Of a stretch of DNA of 64,000 nucleotides, positions 17,964 to 26,652 are shown piece after piece. Each line of letters opens with the position of its first letter. Position 1 is the stretch's first letter. This stretch comes from Loktanella atrilutea (GTDB lineage: Bacteria > Pseudomonadota > Alphaproteobacteria > Rhodobacterales > Rhodobacteraceae), in contig NZ_FQUE01000001.1 in NCBI RefSeq assembly GCF_900128995.1, forward strand, positions 806,001-870,000, written 5' to 3'. The notes under the pieces were generated by a model. The model was given only the letters and a program-made list of their open reading frames with translations. It was not told the origin of the DNA and searched no databases. Made by a program: the position numbers and the translations under genes.

Positions 17964-18979
17964 CAGGCGACTTTCTTCTGGACAAGATCGACGGGGAAAC
18001 CCCGGCTTTGCGTGGACAGGGTGGCTGCGGCGAGAATCTCGACCACCCGCAGGCCGCTGATGCCGTCGGTCAGGGGGGTGGCATTCTCTTCGACGCAGCG
18101 GGTGAATTCCTGCACTTCGGTCAGCAGGGCCTCTTTCGTGGACAAGGCCGGGGCGTGCATGTCACCCATGCGGTAGGACACCATCGGCTCGTACGGGTCG
18201 GTGCCGGCGGTGGCCCCGCTGTCGTAGATCTTGACCTTCTCGCTGGTCTGCATGTCGTCGTAGATGACCATCTGCCTGCTGCCGCCGATCACGGTCTGGC
18301 GGATCTTGACCGGCGACAGCCAGTTCACGTTCAGATAGGCCATCGCACCGTCGTCGTAGTAGACCGACAGATGCGCCATGTTCGCCGGGCTGCCCGCGAT
18401 GCAGGTGGCCGCACTGGCGGACACGGCGACGGGCTGCGATGGCATCAGCCGGTCGAGGATGGCGAAATCATGCACCGCAAGGTCCCAGATCACGTCGACG
18501 TCCCGCTGAAAGATCCCGAGGTTCACACGGGTGGAGTCGTAGTAGTAGAGATCGCCCAGATCGCCGTTCCCGATCAGGGCGGCGATCTTCTGCACCGCAC
18601 CCGTGTAGACGAAGGTGTGATCCACCATCAGGACGAGATTCCGGCGCGCCGCCTCGTCCACAAGCTGAGCCGCGCGGGCGGGCGTATCTGCCATCGGCTT
18701 CTCGACCAGCACATGCTTGCCCGCCCTGAGTGCTGCCATCGCCATGTCGAAGTGGGTGCTGACCGGCGTCGCGATCATCACCGCGTCGACCGCAGGGTCC
18801 GCGATCATGGCGTAGATGTCCTCGGTCAGCCGGGCCGCGGGGTGATGCAGGGCGGCACGTCCGCAGGCCGATTCCATCCGGTCGGCGATCATCTCGACCC
18901 GGGCGCAGCCCGAAGCCGCGACGGCCCGGGCGAGGTTCGGCCCCCAGTATCCATATCCGGCGATGCCGATGGCGATCAT
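17963..18979 (-). CDS. Gfo/Idh/MocA family nucleotide-sugar oxidoreductase (WbpB-like)
   Basis: 338 residues from ATG 18979, overlapping the upstream acyltransferase stop (ATGA). The N-terminal Rossmann domain (IAIGIAGYGYWGPNLARAVA) precedes the family EKP motif (KHVLVEKPMADTP), the DHTFVYTGAVQK segment, and DVIWDLAVHDFAILDRLMP, which holds the catalytic-face Asp and His. Within the operon the likely role is NAD(P)-dependent oxidation of a UDP-N-acetylhexosaminuronate at C3, giving the substrate for the adjacent aminotransferase. This is inferred from the B-D-E gene trio rather than from substrate residues. Confidence 0.86.
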   Translation of the reverse strand: MIAIGIAGYGYWGPNLARAVAASGCARVEMIADRMESACGRAALHHPAARLTEDIYAMIADPAVDAVMIATPVSTHFDMAMAALRAGKHVLVEKPMADTPARAAQLVDEAARRNLVLMVDHTFVYTGAVQKIAALIGNGDLGDLYYYDSTRVNLGIFQRDVDVIWDLAVHDFAILDRLMPSQPVAVSASAATCIAGSPANMAHLSVYYDDGAMAYLNVNWLSPVKIRQTVIGGSRQMVIYDDMQTSEKVKIYDSGATAGTDPYEPMVSYRMGDMHAPALSTKEALLTEVQEFTRCVEENATPLTDGISGLRVVEILAAATLSTQSRGFPVDLVQKKVA

Positions 18980-19482
18980 GATGCGTCCCTTCCGGCTGCG
19001 ATGCGAATCTTTGCGGTCCCGCGCGATGCGATACGGCGGGCGGGATTGCCCGCGACGGTGGTGCCGGGGGCCACGTCCTGCGTCACGACGGCCCCTGCCC
19101 CGACGGTCGCCCCGGCGCCGATCGTAATGCCGCAAAGGATGGTGGCGTTCGATCCGATCGCCGCCCCCCGCTGCACCAAGGTCGGCAGGCAGTCCCAGTC
19201 GTCACCGCCCTTCAGGCGGCCATCGGCGTTCGTGCTGGCCGGATACATATCATTGGTGAACATGACTCCGTGCCCGACGAAGACCTCGTCCTCCAGCGTG
19301 ACGCCGGTGCAGATGAAGGCATGAGAGGAGATCTTGCAGCGCGCACCCACGGTGGCGCCTGACTGGATTTCGACAAAGGGTCCGATGCGGCTGTCGGCGC
19401 CGATGCGGCACCCGTAAAGGTTGACGAGATCCCCAAGCGGTATCGCTACATCGGGTCCAAGTTCGCAATTCGTGATCGGCAT
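18976..19482 (-). CDS. Left-handed beta-helix N-acetyltransferase (WbpD-like)
   Basis: 168 residues from ATG 19482, with AAGGAG upstream. Almost the whole chain is hexapeptide repeats (IGPFVEIQSGATVGARCKIS through IGAGATVGAGAVV), and it ends in VAGNPARRIASRG. The loop VGHGVMFTNDMYP is conserved in transferases that acetylate the C3 amino group of UDP-2-acetamido-3-amino uronic acids (WbpD/WlbB family). Upstream in-frame sequence has no family match. It is the first gene of the five-gene leftward amino-sugar operon and faces a 687-nt regulatory region. Confidence 0.87.
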   Translation of the reverse strand: MPITNCELGPDVAIPLGDLVNLYGCRIGADSRIGPFVEIQSGATVGARCKISSHAFICTGVTLEDEVFVGHGVMFTNDMYPASTNADGRLKGGDDWDCLPTLVQRGAAIGSNATILCGITIGAGATVGAGAVVTQDVAPGTTVAGNPARRIASRGTAKIRIAAGRDAS

Positions 19483-20169
19483 TCCTGACGCTCCTTGAAA
19501 CGGCGGCCGCGCGGGCCGTGAAAACCCGGTCGTATTGCGGCGATCCTGTGCGTGAAGGCGCAGAGCGGGAACTGCATTTTCCGGTGCAGCGGCTATGCAG
19601 AATGGCGCATCGCGGGATCGCGCCGTGCCGTCCTTCGGCCGAGGGGGGTTCACCCTTCGGTGGAGGCGATCTGACATCGCAGTCCGGAACCGCGTCCGCA
19701 TCCACCGATCTGATGCTGCGCGGTCGATCTTCGGATCGCGCGGCGCGGGTCTGGACCGCGACATCTCGCCGAAAGGCGTATCGGTCAGCGAGATGCCGCC
19801 GCTTTAGGTCTGCAGCCGTCCTTGCGTGCCGTCAGGAGCGGATTTCCGCGCGCAGAATTAAAGCGCCGGCAAATTGCAAGCGTTCTCAATCCGATAGATC
19901 GCTCGGCAATGTATATTGCCTGATTTGCCTTGATTTAGGGCCTTTTGGGCAGGCGGATTGCCGCATATTGGTATTGGGCGGACAATACCTTGAATCAGAT
20001 ATGCTTTCCTCATCATGTCACATTGGCATGTCAATGGTTTGGTGAAGCGGCGGGCAATCGATCGCCCATGACATGGGTCTTGGCCCGGGTGCCGTTTTCA
20101 ACAGGGTGACCCTCTGCCAATAACACCGTCGGACAGTTGACCCATTCAAAAAACAAAAGGGCAAGACGC
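19483..20169. promoter_or_regulatory. Divergent intergenic region with several dyad repeats
   Basis: 687 nt between the amino-sugar operon (leftward) and the beta-helix gene (rightward). The first half is G+C-rich and carries short frames with no recognisable product. About 19850-20050 is A+T-rich and holds GGCAAT-GTAT-ATTGCC (19905-19920), GGTATTG (19970-19976) paired with CAATACC (19983-19989), and the direct repeat CATGTCA at 20014-20020 and 20027-20033. These are candidate promoter and operator elements for the beta-helix gene. Confidence 0.55.
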
Positions 20170-22827
20170 ATGACATCTTACTACGTTTCGACGACGGGAA
20201 GCGATTCTGGAAACGGCACATCGGAAAATCCGTGGGGATCTATCAATCAGGCGATGAATTCGAATTTGCAGCCGGGCGATGAAGTCATCGTTCGCCCGGG
20301 CACATATGCGGAGTCGGTATCCATCAATCACAGCGGCACCAGCAGCGATTACATCACCCTGCGGTCCGAAGTCCCGGGCGGTGCGGTGATTGCGGCACCG
20401 TCGGGCGGGCCCAACGGCATCACGATCCGCGCCAATTACGTGACCGTGGACGGGTTCGAAATCTACGGCAGCGATACCCACGGAATTGCCGGATTCGATT
20501 CACACCATGTCGTTGTTTCGAATAACATCTCTCATGACAACGCCCAGTCGGGCGTATCCTTTGCCTGGTCCGATTTCATCACGATCGAAGGAAACGAAAC
20601 ATACGGCAACGCCAGTTCGGGCTGGTTTTCGGGCATTTCGCTGTATCAGAACCGGAATATCACCGGCGATATGTCGACCGATGGATTCCGCAACATCATC
20701 AGAAACAACGTGTCCCACGACAACGTCACCGAATCCGGGGCCCATACGGACGGCAACGGCATCATCATCGACGATTTCCAAAGCACGCAGACCTCGGGCT
20801 TTCCCGCCTACGACTTTCCGACGCTGGTCGAAGGCAACATCACCCATGGCAATGGCGGCAAGGGCATTCAGGTGACGTGGAGCGATCATGTCACCGTGGC
20901 GGGCAATACGGCCTACCACAACAACGTCGACCTCGCGAACACCGGAACGTGGCGCGGCGAGATCTCGAACGCGCAGTCCAGCAACAACACCTTCGTCAAC
21001 AACATCGCCGTGGCCGACCCGTCGGTGAACGGCAACAACACGGCGATCGACAACAATTCCTACGGCGGTTACGTCAACGAGAATGTCGTGTGGCAGGACA
21101 ACCTCGTGACCGACGGCCGGCCCGGCGTTCTGTCGGCCAGCAACGACGGCGGCAACTCCGTTCCCACGGCAGCCGACGGCAACCTGATCGGGGTGGACCC
21201 GCAATTCGTGGACCCCGCCCGGGGCAACTTCGACCTGTCGGACGGGTCGCCGGCGATCGACGAAGGCCACAACGGCGCGGCGATATCGCACACGGACAAC
21301 GATGGGGACGCGCGCATCGTCGGTCAGATCGACATGGGCGCGCAGGAAAGTGGCGCCGCGCCGGTCGAAAGTCCCGATCCGACACCGGCACCGGCACCGA
21401 AGCCGCCCGTCGACGTTGCGCCCACACCGGACACGACCCCGGACCCCACCTCGGCCCCTGGGACCGATACCTTCCGTCTGTTCGACGCGGCTGACAGGCC
21501 GCAGACCGCGGCGGACCACGACACGCATTCCGTCGAACTTGGTATGAGGTTCACGGCCGACACGACCAGCAGCGTCAGCGCGCTGCGGCTTTTCCGCGGC
21601 GAGGGCAATCACGACAACCTGCCCGCGACCCTGTGGGATTCGTCCGGCCACAAGATCGCGACCGCGACCTTCGCGGATACGGGCCATGCCGGTTGGCAGG
21701 AGGTTGCGTTAGACACGCCGGTCACGCTGGCCGCGGGTGAGACCTATACCGTGTCCTATCATGCGCCGAACGGGGGCTATGCAGTGACGACCGGCTATTT
21801 CGACACCGCAGAGGATGCCGGTCCGGTGTCCACCGCCCGTGGTGCCGGGGTCTATCAGTATGGCGAAACGGCGGCCCTGCCGACCCAGACCTACCAGAAC
21901 AGCAACTACTGGATCGATGTCGTCCTGTCCGACACGACAGCAGAAGCATCGCCCGAGACCCCCTCGCCAGCCACGCCCCCGGTGACGGAGACGCCGCCCA
22001 CGACAGGCGGCATCCACGCCGATCCCTTCGGGGCGGCAGGCACCGTGACGGTGGAGCAGACAGAGGTCAATGGCTGGCACCGGGTCGATTTCGGCGCCAC
22101 ACTGGACAATGCTTCGGTCGTCATGGGGCCATTGACGCTGAACGACGGCGCGCCCGCGACGGTTCTGGTCGATCATGTCACCGACACCGGATTCGATTTC
22201 CGCATCGCGGAGTGGAACTATCAGGACGGTTTTCACGGCGCCGAGAAGATCAGCTGGATGGCGGTCGAGGCAGGCACCCATACGCTGGACAGCGGACAGG
22301 TGATCAGCGCGGGCAACGTCACGACAGGCCGGGCGGCGACGGTGAAGTTCGATGCCGGCGATTTCTCTGCGGCGCCCGTGGTGCTGACGCAGGTCGCATC
22401 CAGCAAGGGCGACGTGGTCACGGCAGAACAGGTCAGGCACGTCAGCGAGGACGGCTTCAAGGTCGCGCTCGTCGCACAGGAAAGCCTGCGGGGCCAGCAC
22501 GACGCTGGCACGGTGAACTGGATCGCCCTGTCGCAGCACGGCGACGGCATCCACAGCGGCACGATCGGCGGCGTCACCCACAGGGGAAGCTCTGCCGATC
22601 TGTCGGGACAAGGGTTCGCCGACGATTTCGTCTTCCTTGCGGATGCGCAGACGACGAACGGCGGCAATACCTCCGTCATTCGGTCGACAGAGGTCGCGTC
22701 GGATCACGTGAACTTTTTCGTACATGAAGAAACGTCGCAGGATGCCGAGGTGCAGCATGTCGCGGAAACCATTGGCTTCGCTGCGCTGGATGCCGGTCTG
22801 ATCTACCACGATACCGTCTTCGGCTGA
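20170..22827 (+). CDS. Parallel beta-helix (pectate-lyase-like) protein with DUF4082 and lectin-like C-terminal domains, probably secreted
   Basis: 885 residues from ATG 20170 (AAGGG about 10 nt upstream). There is no N-terminal signal peptide: the chain starts directly with the fold motif YYVSTTGSDSGNGTSENPWG. Residues about 1-400 form a right-handed beta-helix with Asn-rich rungs (VVVSNNISHDNAQSGVSF, ITIEGNETYGNAS, IIRNNVSHDNV), as in polysaccharide lyases and epimerases. A Pro/Thr-rich linker (about 405-435) leads to a DUF4082-like beta-sandwich (FRLFDAADRP to about 590). A second Pro/Thr linker leads to a C-terminal domain resembling H-type lectin repeats. Large modular beta proteins without Sec signals in this group are often type I secretion substrates. 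Its place in the locus suggests it binds or trims the exopolysaccharide. No catalytic residues could be assigned. Confidence 0.8.
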   Translation: MTSYYVSTTGSDSGNGTSENPWGSINQAMNSNLQPGDEVIVRPGTYAESVSINHSGTSSDYITLRSEVPGGAVIAAPSGGPNGITIRANYVTVDGFEIYGSDTHGIAGFDSHHVVVSNNISHDNAQSGVSFAWSDFITIEGNETYGNASSGWFSGISLYQNRNITGDMSTDGFRNIIRNNVSHDNVTESGAHTDGNGIIIDDFQSTQTSGFPAYDFPTLVEGNITHGNGGKGIQVTWSDHVTVAGNTAYHNNVDLANTGTWRGEISNAQSSNNTFVNNIAVADPSVNGNNTAIDNNSYGGYVNENVVWQDNLVTDGRPGVLSASNDGGNSVPTAADGNLIGVDPQFVDPARGNFDLSDGSPAIDEGHNGAAISHTDNDGDARIVGQIDMGAQESGAAPVESPDPTPAPAPKPPVDVAPTPDTTPDPTSAPGTDTFRLFDAADRPQTAADHDTHSVELGMRFTADTTSSVSALRLFRGEGNHDNLPATLWDSSGHKIATATFADTGHAGWQEVALDTPVTLAAGETYTVSYHAPNGGYAVTTGYFDTAEDAGPVSTARGAGVYQYGETAALPTQTYQNSNYWIDVVLSDTTAEASPETPSPATPPVTETPPTTGGIHADPFGAAGTVTVEQTEVNGWHRVDFGATLDNASVVMGPLTLNDGAPATVLVDHVTDTGFDFRIAEWNYQDGFHGAEKISWMAVEAGTHTLDSGQVISAGNVTTGRAATVKFDAGDFSAAPVVLTQVASSKGDVVTAEQVRHVSEDGFKVALVAQESLRGQHDAGTVNWIALSQHGDGIHSGTIGGVTHRGSSADLSGQGFADDFVFLADAQTTNGGNTSVIRSTEVASDHVNFFVHEETSQDAEVQHVAETIGFAALDAGLIYHDTVFG

Positions 22828-22850
22828 TCCTGCGGGACCGACGATCTGAC

Positions 22851-22880
22851 GACGCCCGGCACCATGGTGCCGGGCGTCTT
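22851..22880 (+). terminator. Rho-independent-like terminator of the beta-helix gene
   Basis: GACGCCCGGCACC (22851-22863) and GGTGCCGGGCGTC (22866-22878) form an almost perfect palindromic stem beginning 24 nt after the stop codon, followed by TTGCGTTG. The strong stem with only a short T run suggests a terminator. Confidence 0.75.
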
Positions 22881-23093
22881 GCGTTGTGCGGTGTCGGGCG
22901 AAAGTGACCGTTCCCGCTGCTGCGATCCATCGGTGCGGCCTTGGTCCAGCGGTCTACGCCCTATGGTCAAGTTCCGCGTTTCCGCTCCTGCATGGTAACG
23001 TCTTGCGGCGTGATCGCACGCTCTTGCGCCCCTTTCGGCGGCTGACCCGCGGCGCGCCGCCGGGGGTGATGTGATGCGAAAGGGACCGGGCCG

Positions 23094-24572
23094 ATGAAGC
23101 TGGACACGATCGAGCCGGCCACCCGGGTCGCACCCACGCCGCCATCGCAGCGCTTCGACGCCAGTGCCGGGACGGCGCTGCAGGCCGTCAGCATTCACGA
23201 CGGGCCGGTGCTGCTGGACCTCGACGAAACGCTCTATCTGCGCAGTTCGACCGAGGATTTCATCGATACGGCACGACCTGCACTGATCGCGTGCGGGCTG
23301 CTGAAACTGCTCGACCTGCTGCGCCCCTGGCGGTGGACCGGGCCCGAGACGCGGGATGTGTTCCGCGTTCGCCTGATCCTGCTTTGTTTTCCCTGGACGG
23401 CCCTGGTGTGGCGCAGGCGGGTCAAGGCGCTTTCCGACGACTTCGCGAACGCGCCGCTTCTGCAGGCAGTCCGCACCATGCGCGGGACACCCGTTGTCGC
23501 CACGCTGGGATTTCTGCCGGTGGTCAGGCCGTTGCTGCGCGCCATGGGTCTGGCGCAGGTGAATGTGGTCGCGACGCGGGTCTGGACCATGGCCGACCGC
23601 CGCGACGGCAAGCTGGCGCGGCTGGACGCGACGCTGGGTCGTGACGTCATAGAACAAAGCCTCTGCCTCACCGATTCGGTGCAGGACATGCGCCTTCTGG
23701 AGGTCTGCGCCCGGCCGTTGCGCACGGTCTGGCCGGGCGCGCGGTATCGTCCGGCGTTCACCGGCCTTTACCTGCCCGGTCTCTACCTGACCCGGATCAA
23801 GCGGCCCGGTGCCCGGTACATCCGACGCAGCATCCTGCAGGACGACTTTGCGCTCTGGGTGCTCGCATCTGTCTGGCTCGCGCCGTTTCCGATCCTGCAC
23901 GTGATGGGCCTTCTGGGTCTGCTGGTGTCGTTCTGGGCGGTCTACGAGCTGGGCTACGTGGACAACGACCGCATCGGCGCGCGCTTCGAGGCTTGTCCGC
24001 AGCTGTCCGCCGCCTTCGGCAGGGTCGAGGTCGCGACGCCGCTGCTGGCCCCGTGGGCCTGGGCGGCGGTGACGGGGGCCTTGGGCCTTGCCGCCTGCCG
24101 CTGGCCCGGCCCGGTCCGCCTGTCGGATGCCATCCTGTGGGGCGGCGTGCTGGTCGCGACGGTCCTGCTGTTCCGCCTGTTCAACCGGTTGGACAAGGCG
24201 ACCCGCATCTGGCCCTATGCCGGCCTGCAGCTGGCGCGCTGCGCGGCCTTCGCGGCGGTCGTGCCGGTGGTGCCGATCGCGCCCGCGGCCCTCGGCGCGC
24301 TGGTGATCGAGAAGTGGATTCCCTACCTCGTCTACCGCCTGCGGGGCGGCGGCTGGGAACTGCCGCTGCCTCTGCTGCGGTTGCACCTTTTCGCCGGGCT
24401 TGCGGTGCTGATCGCGCTCGAACGGGGGGCCGGCGTCCTTGTCAGTTGGCCGACGCTGACCCTGACCGGGTTCATGGTGTTCAAGGCCCGGCACGACCTG
24501 CGCAGGGTTCTGTCCGCCGCTACCCGGATCGACCGTGCGGCCCCCCCTGCGCCGCAGGGCACGCGGCCGTGA
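23094..24572 (+). CDS. HAD-like phosphatase domain fused to a polytopic membrane domain (UbiA-like?)
   Basis: 492 residues; AAAGGG precedes the ATG by about 10 nt. Residues about 35-215 look like a HAD hydrolase: motif I is LLDLDETLYLRSS (nucleophile Asp and D+2 Asp), and a later CLTDSVQDMRLLEVC resembles motif IV. From about residue 255 the chain is strongly hydrophobic with 7-8 membrane segments. It includes VYELGYVDNDRIGARFE, an Asp/Asn-rich loop reminiscent of the prenyl-diphosphate-binding loop of UbiA-family prenyltransferases. HAD-UbiA two-domain proteins are known in cell-envelope polyprenyl metabolism. I infer a membrane enzyme acting on a polyprenyl-linked or phosphorylated envelope precursor. 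The function is not established. Confidence 0.7.
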   Translation: MKLDTIEPATRVAPTPPSQRFDASAGTALQAVSIHDGPVLLDLDETLYLRSSTEDFIDTARPALIACGLLKLLDLLRPWRWTGPETRDVFRVRLILLCFPWTALVWRRRVKALSDDFANAPLLQAVRTMRGTPVVATLGFLPVVRPLLRAMGLAQVNVVATRVWTMADRRDGKLARLDATLGRDVIEQSLCLTDSVQDMRLLEVCARPLRTVWPGARYRPAFTGLYLPGLYLTRIKRPGARYIRRSILQDDFALWVLASVWLAPFPILHVMGLLGLLVSFWAVYELGYVDNDRIGARFEACPQLSAAFGRVEVATPLLAPWAWAAVTGALGLAACRWPGPVRLSDAILWGGVLVATVLLFRLFNRLDKATRIWPYAGLQLARCAAFAAVVPVVPIAPAALGALVIEKWIPYLVYRLRGGGWELPLPLLRLHLFAGLAVLIALERGAGVLVSWPTLTLTGFMVFKARHDLRRVLSAATRIDRAAPPAPQGTRP

Positions 24573-24840
24573 CGGTCAGTTGCCACCCGTCACCGATGCG
24601 GGCGGCAGGATCGTCAATTCGGACAGGTCTTATCCCTTTTGCCGACGCACGCCGTCGAATGGTCGTCCTGTCGGCCAGCGCGCGGCATGGCACAGTCGTC
24701 ACGACATCGCCGCCACGGGCACCGACGCGGTGCCAACGGTGCGGCTGCAGGAAAGGAACGTGCATCTTGCGCAGGACCAGCCCCACGACCGACCCGGCAT
24801 CTTCCTGCCGTTCGATTCCTGCCGGAGCGGAGAGCCGCAG

Positions 24841-26652
24841 ATGATCGCCGCCCCTGCCCCGACCGCTGCGCACAAGCCGAAGCTGGTCTATTTCCAGTGG
24901 GATCACACACCCTACGCCCGCTATGCCAGCTACATGCTGAAGCACACGCAGGAACACGTGCAATGCCTGCGGCAATTCTTCGACGTGGTGGTCATCAATG
25001 CCGACTGCGATTTCGGCAAGGTCTGCGACCTTCACCAGCCAGACCTCGCGCTGTTCGAGGTCGGCTACCAGTCGCACGTGTCCCATCGGATCGAGGTCCG
25101 GAATACCTCGGCCCATCCGCATGTCCCCAAGGCCGCGCTCCTCAACGGCGATTCCTGGTCGTGGACGCGCACGGGGGCGATGTCGGACATGGACCGGTGG
25201 GGCATCGGCGTCGGCTTCTCGGTCTGCACGACGGTGCACGATTACATGCCGGACGGGCTTGACGCGCTTTACTGCTGGCCGAACTTCATCGATCCCGCGG
25301 TCTTTCGCGATTACGGCATGGACAAGTCCATTCCGGTCATGCTGACGGGCATGCAAGCCCCGCTCTATCCCTGGCGGCAGCGGGTCCATCCGGTTCTGAC
25401 ACAGGCCTATCCCTGCCTTGTCAGTCCGCCGCACGGCTATCTTGATGCCAACGCGGCGCGGGCGCTGCAGGGCGAGCGATATGCCCGGACGCTGAATGCC
25501 AGCCTCTTTGCACCCACCTGCGGCACCATGGCGAAGGAGGTCGTGCGCAAGCATCTGGAGATACCCGGCGCGGGGGCCTGCCTCGTGACCGAAGGCACGC
25601 CGATGGTCGAGGCCGCAGGCTTCGTCCACATGGAAAACTGCGTTTTCGCCGATGATGGCGATATCCTCGACAGTCTGGACAGCCTGATGGCCGACCCGGC
25701 GCGGTTGCAGCGGATCACCCGGGCGGGCCACGACCTTGTCCACGCGCGGCATACGATGGCGCAGCGGGCGCAGATCCTGCAGTGGTACCGGTTGCAGAAG
25801 GCGATGTCCCCCGGCAGCATGATCGTGCAGCACGGTCCCTTCGCCGATCTGGAAGCGGTCGACCGGACCGCGTCGCGGGTGCCGCACCGCCGGGCCGGGG
25901 GCCTTGATCGCGGGTATCTCGCCCAGGGATATGCGCGCCTGCTACAACGTGACATTCCGACAGCCCGGCAGCAGTTCGACGCCTGCCTCGCGCTGACACC
26001 GATCATCGCCGAGGCGCGTCTGGGGCGCGCCCTGTGCGACCTGAGGACTGGCGATCCGGCAGCGGCTGCCGCCACCACCGGCGCGTTGATTCAGGAAACG
26101 ACGGTGCAATATGGCGCCCGCGACCCCGATCCCGTCGCATGGGCGGTCTATCTGGCGGCACTTCAGCGGCTGGGTCGCGACGGCGAGGCCCGCCGCATCG
26201 CCCACAGCTATCCGCGGCTGCGCCACCCGGCGCTCGACGCGGTGTGGCAGCGCCTTGCCGTGGCCTCTTTGCCGCCCCGTGCTGCCGGACCGGGGATGCG
26301 GCAGAGTCTGAGCATTCACGACGCATTCTTGCCGAGTCCGGACGGATGGGCGGCACTGTTCGACACCCACGCACCTGTCCCGGTGGCTGCCGCAAGGGTG
26401 GCCGGCCGGACCGCGCCCCTGTCGCGCGGCGCTGCGCGGGCCCTTGACCTTGCCCTGTCGATCGGCCCCGCCGTCGTGCGCCCCAACGTGCCCCCGGCGG
26501 CGGAATTCGGGTATTTCCGATCCGTCGGCCTGCAGCTGCGGTCCATCCTGCGCAAGAGCCCGCTGGGCGGCCCGCTTGCCGATCTGCGCCGGAATCTGAG
26601 AACCCTGCGCAGGCGGCCCTTGATATCTTTTGCGCTGCGGCACCGGTCATGA
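24841..26652 (+). CDS. CgeB-like glycosyltransferase with TPR-like C-terminal region
   Basis: 603 residues from ATG 24841, with GGAGAG about 11 nt upstream. The first about 330 residues resemble the spore-coat CgeB/Glyco_trans_1_2 group. The N-terminal half includes KLVYFQWDHTPYARYASYML and AALLNGDSWSW, and the donor-domain end is VTEGTPMVEAAGFVHMENCV followed by DILDSLDSLMADPARLQRI. Residues about 375-480 are Ala/Leu-rich repeats (YLAQGYARLLQRDIPTARQQ) that look like TPR helices and may bind a partner. The C-terminus is basic. It should act in the cytosol on a surface polymer. It overlaps the following GT8 gene by 4 nt (ATGA). Confidence 0.8.
   Translation: MIAAPAPTAAHKPKLVYFQWDHTPYARYASYMLKHTQEHVQCLRQFFDVVVINADCDFGKVCDLHQPDLALFEVGYQSHVSHRIEVRNTSAHPHVPKAALLNGDSWSWTRTGAMSDMDRWGIGVGFSVCTTVHDYMPDGLDALYCWPNFIDPAVFRDYGMDKSIPVMLTGMQAPLYPWRQRVHPVLTQAYPCLVSPPHGYLDANAARALQGERYARTLNASLFAPTCGTMAKEVVRKHLEIPGAGACLVTEGTPMVEAAGFVHMENCVFADDGDILDSLDSLMADPARLQRITRAGHDLVHARHTMAQRAQILQWYRLQKAMSPGSMIVQHGPFADLEAVDRTASRVPHRRAGGLDRGYLAQGYARLLQRDIPTARQQFDACLALTPIIAEARLGRALCDLRTGDPAAAAATTGALIQETTVQYGARDPDPVAWAVYLAALQRLGRDGEARRIAHSYPRLRHPALDAVWQRLAVASLPPRAAGPGMRQSLSIHDAFLPSPDGWAALFDTHAPVPVAAARVAGRTAPLSRGAARALDLALSIGPAVVRPNVPPAAEFGYFRSVGLQLRSILRKSPLGGPLADLRRNLRTLRRRPLISFALRHRS

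Noticed and set aside
19518-20045. 175-codon plus-strand frame in the divergent intergenic region
   Set aside because: It has no ribosome site, no family resemblance and crosses the A+T-rich promoter-like repeats.
22803-24494. 563-codon open frame on the minus strand opposite the HAD-membrane fusion gene
   Set aside because: It crosses the terminator at 22851-22880 and lacks any domain, while the plus-strand frame has membrane segments and a HAD motif.
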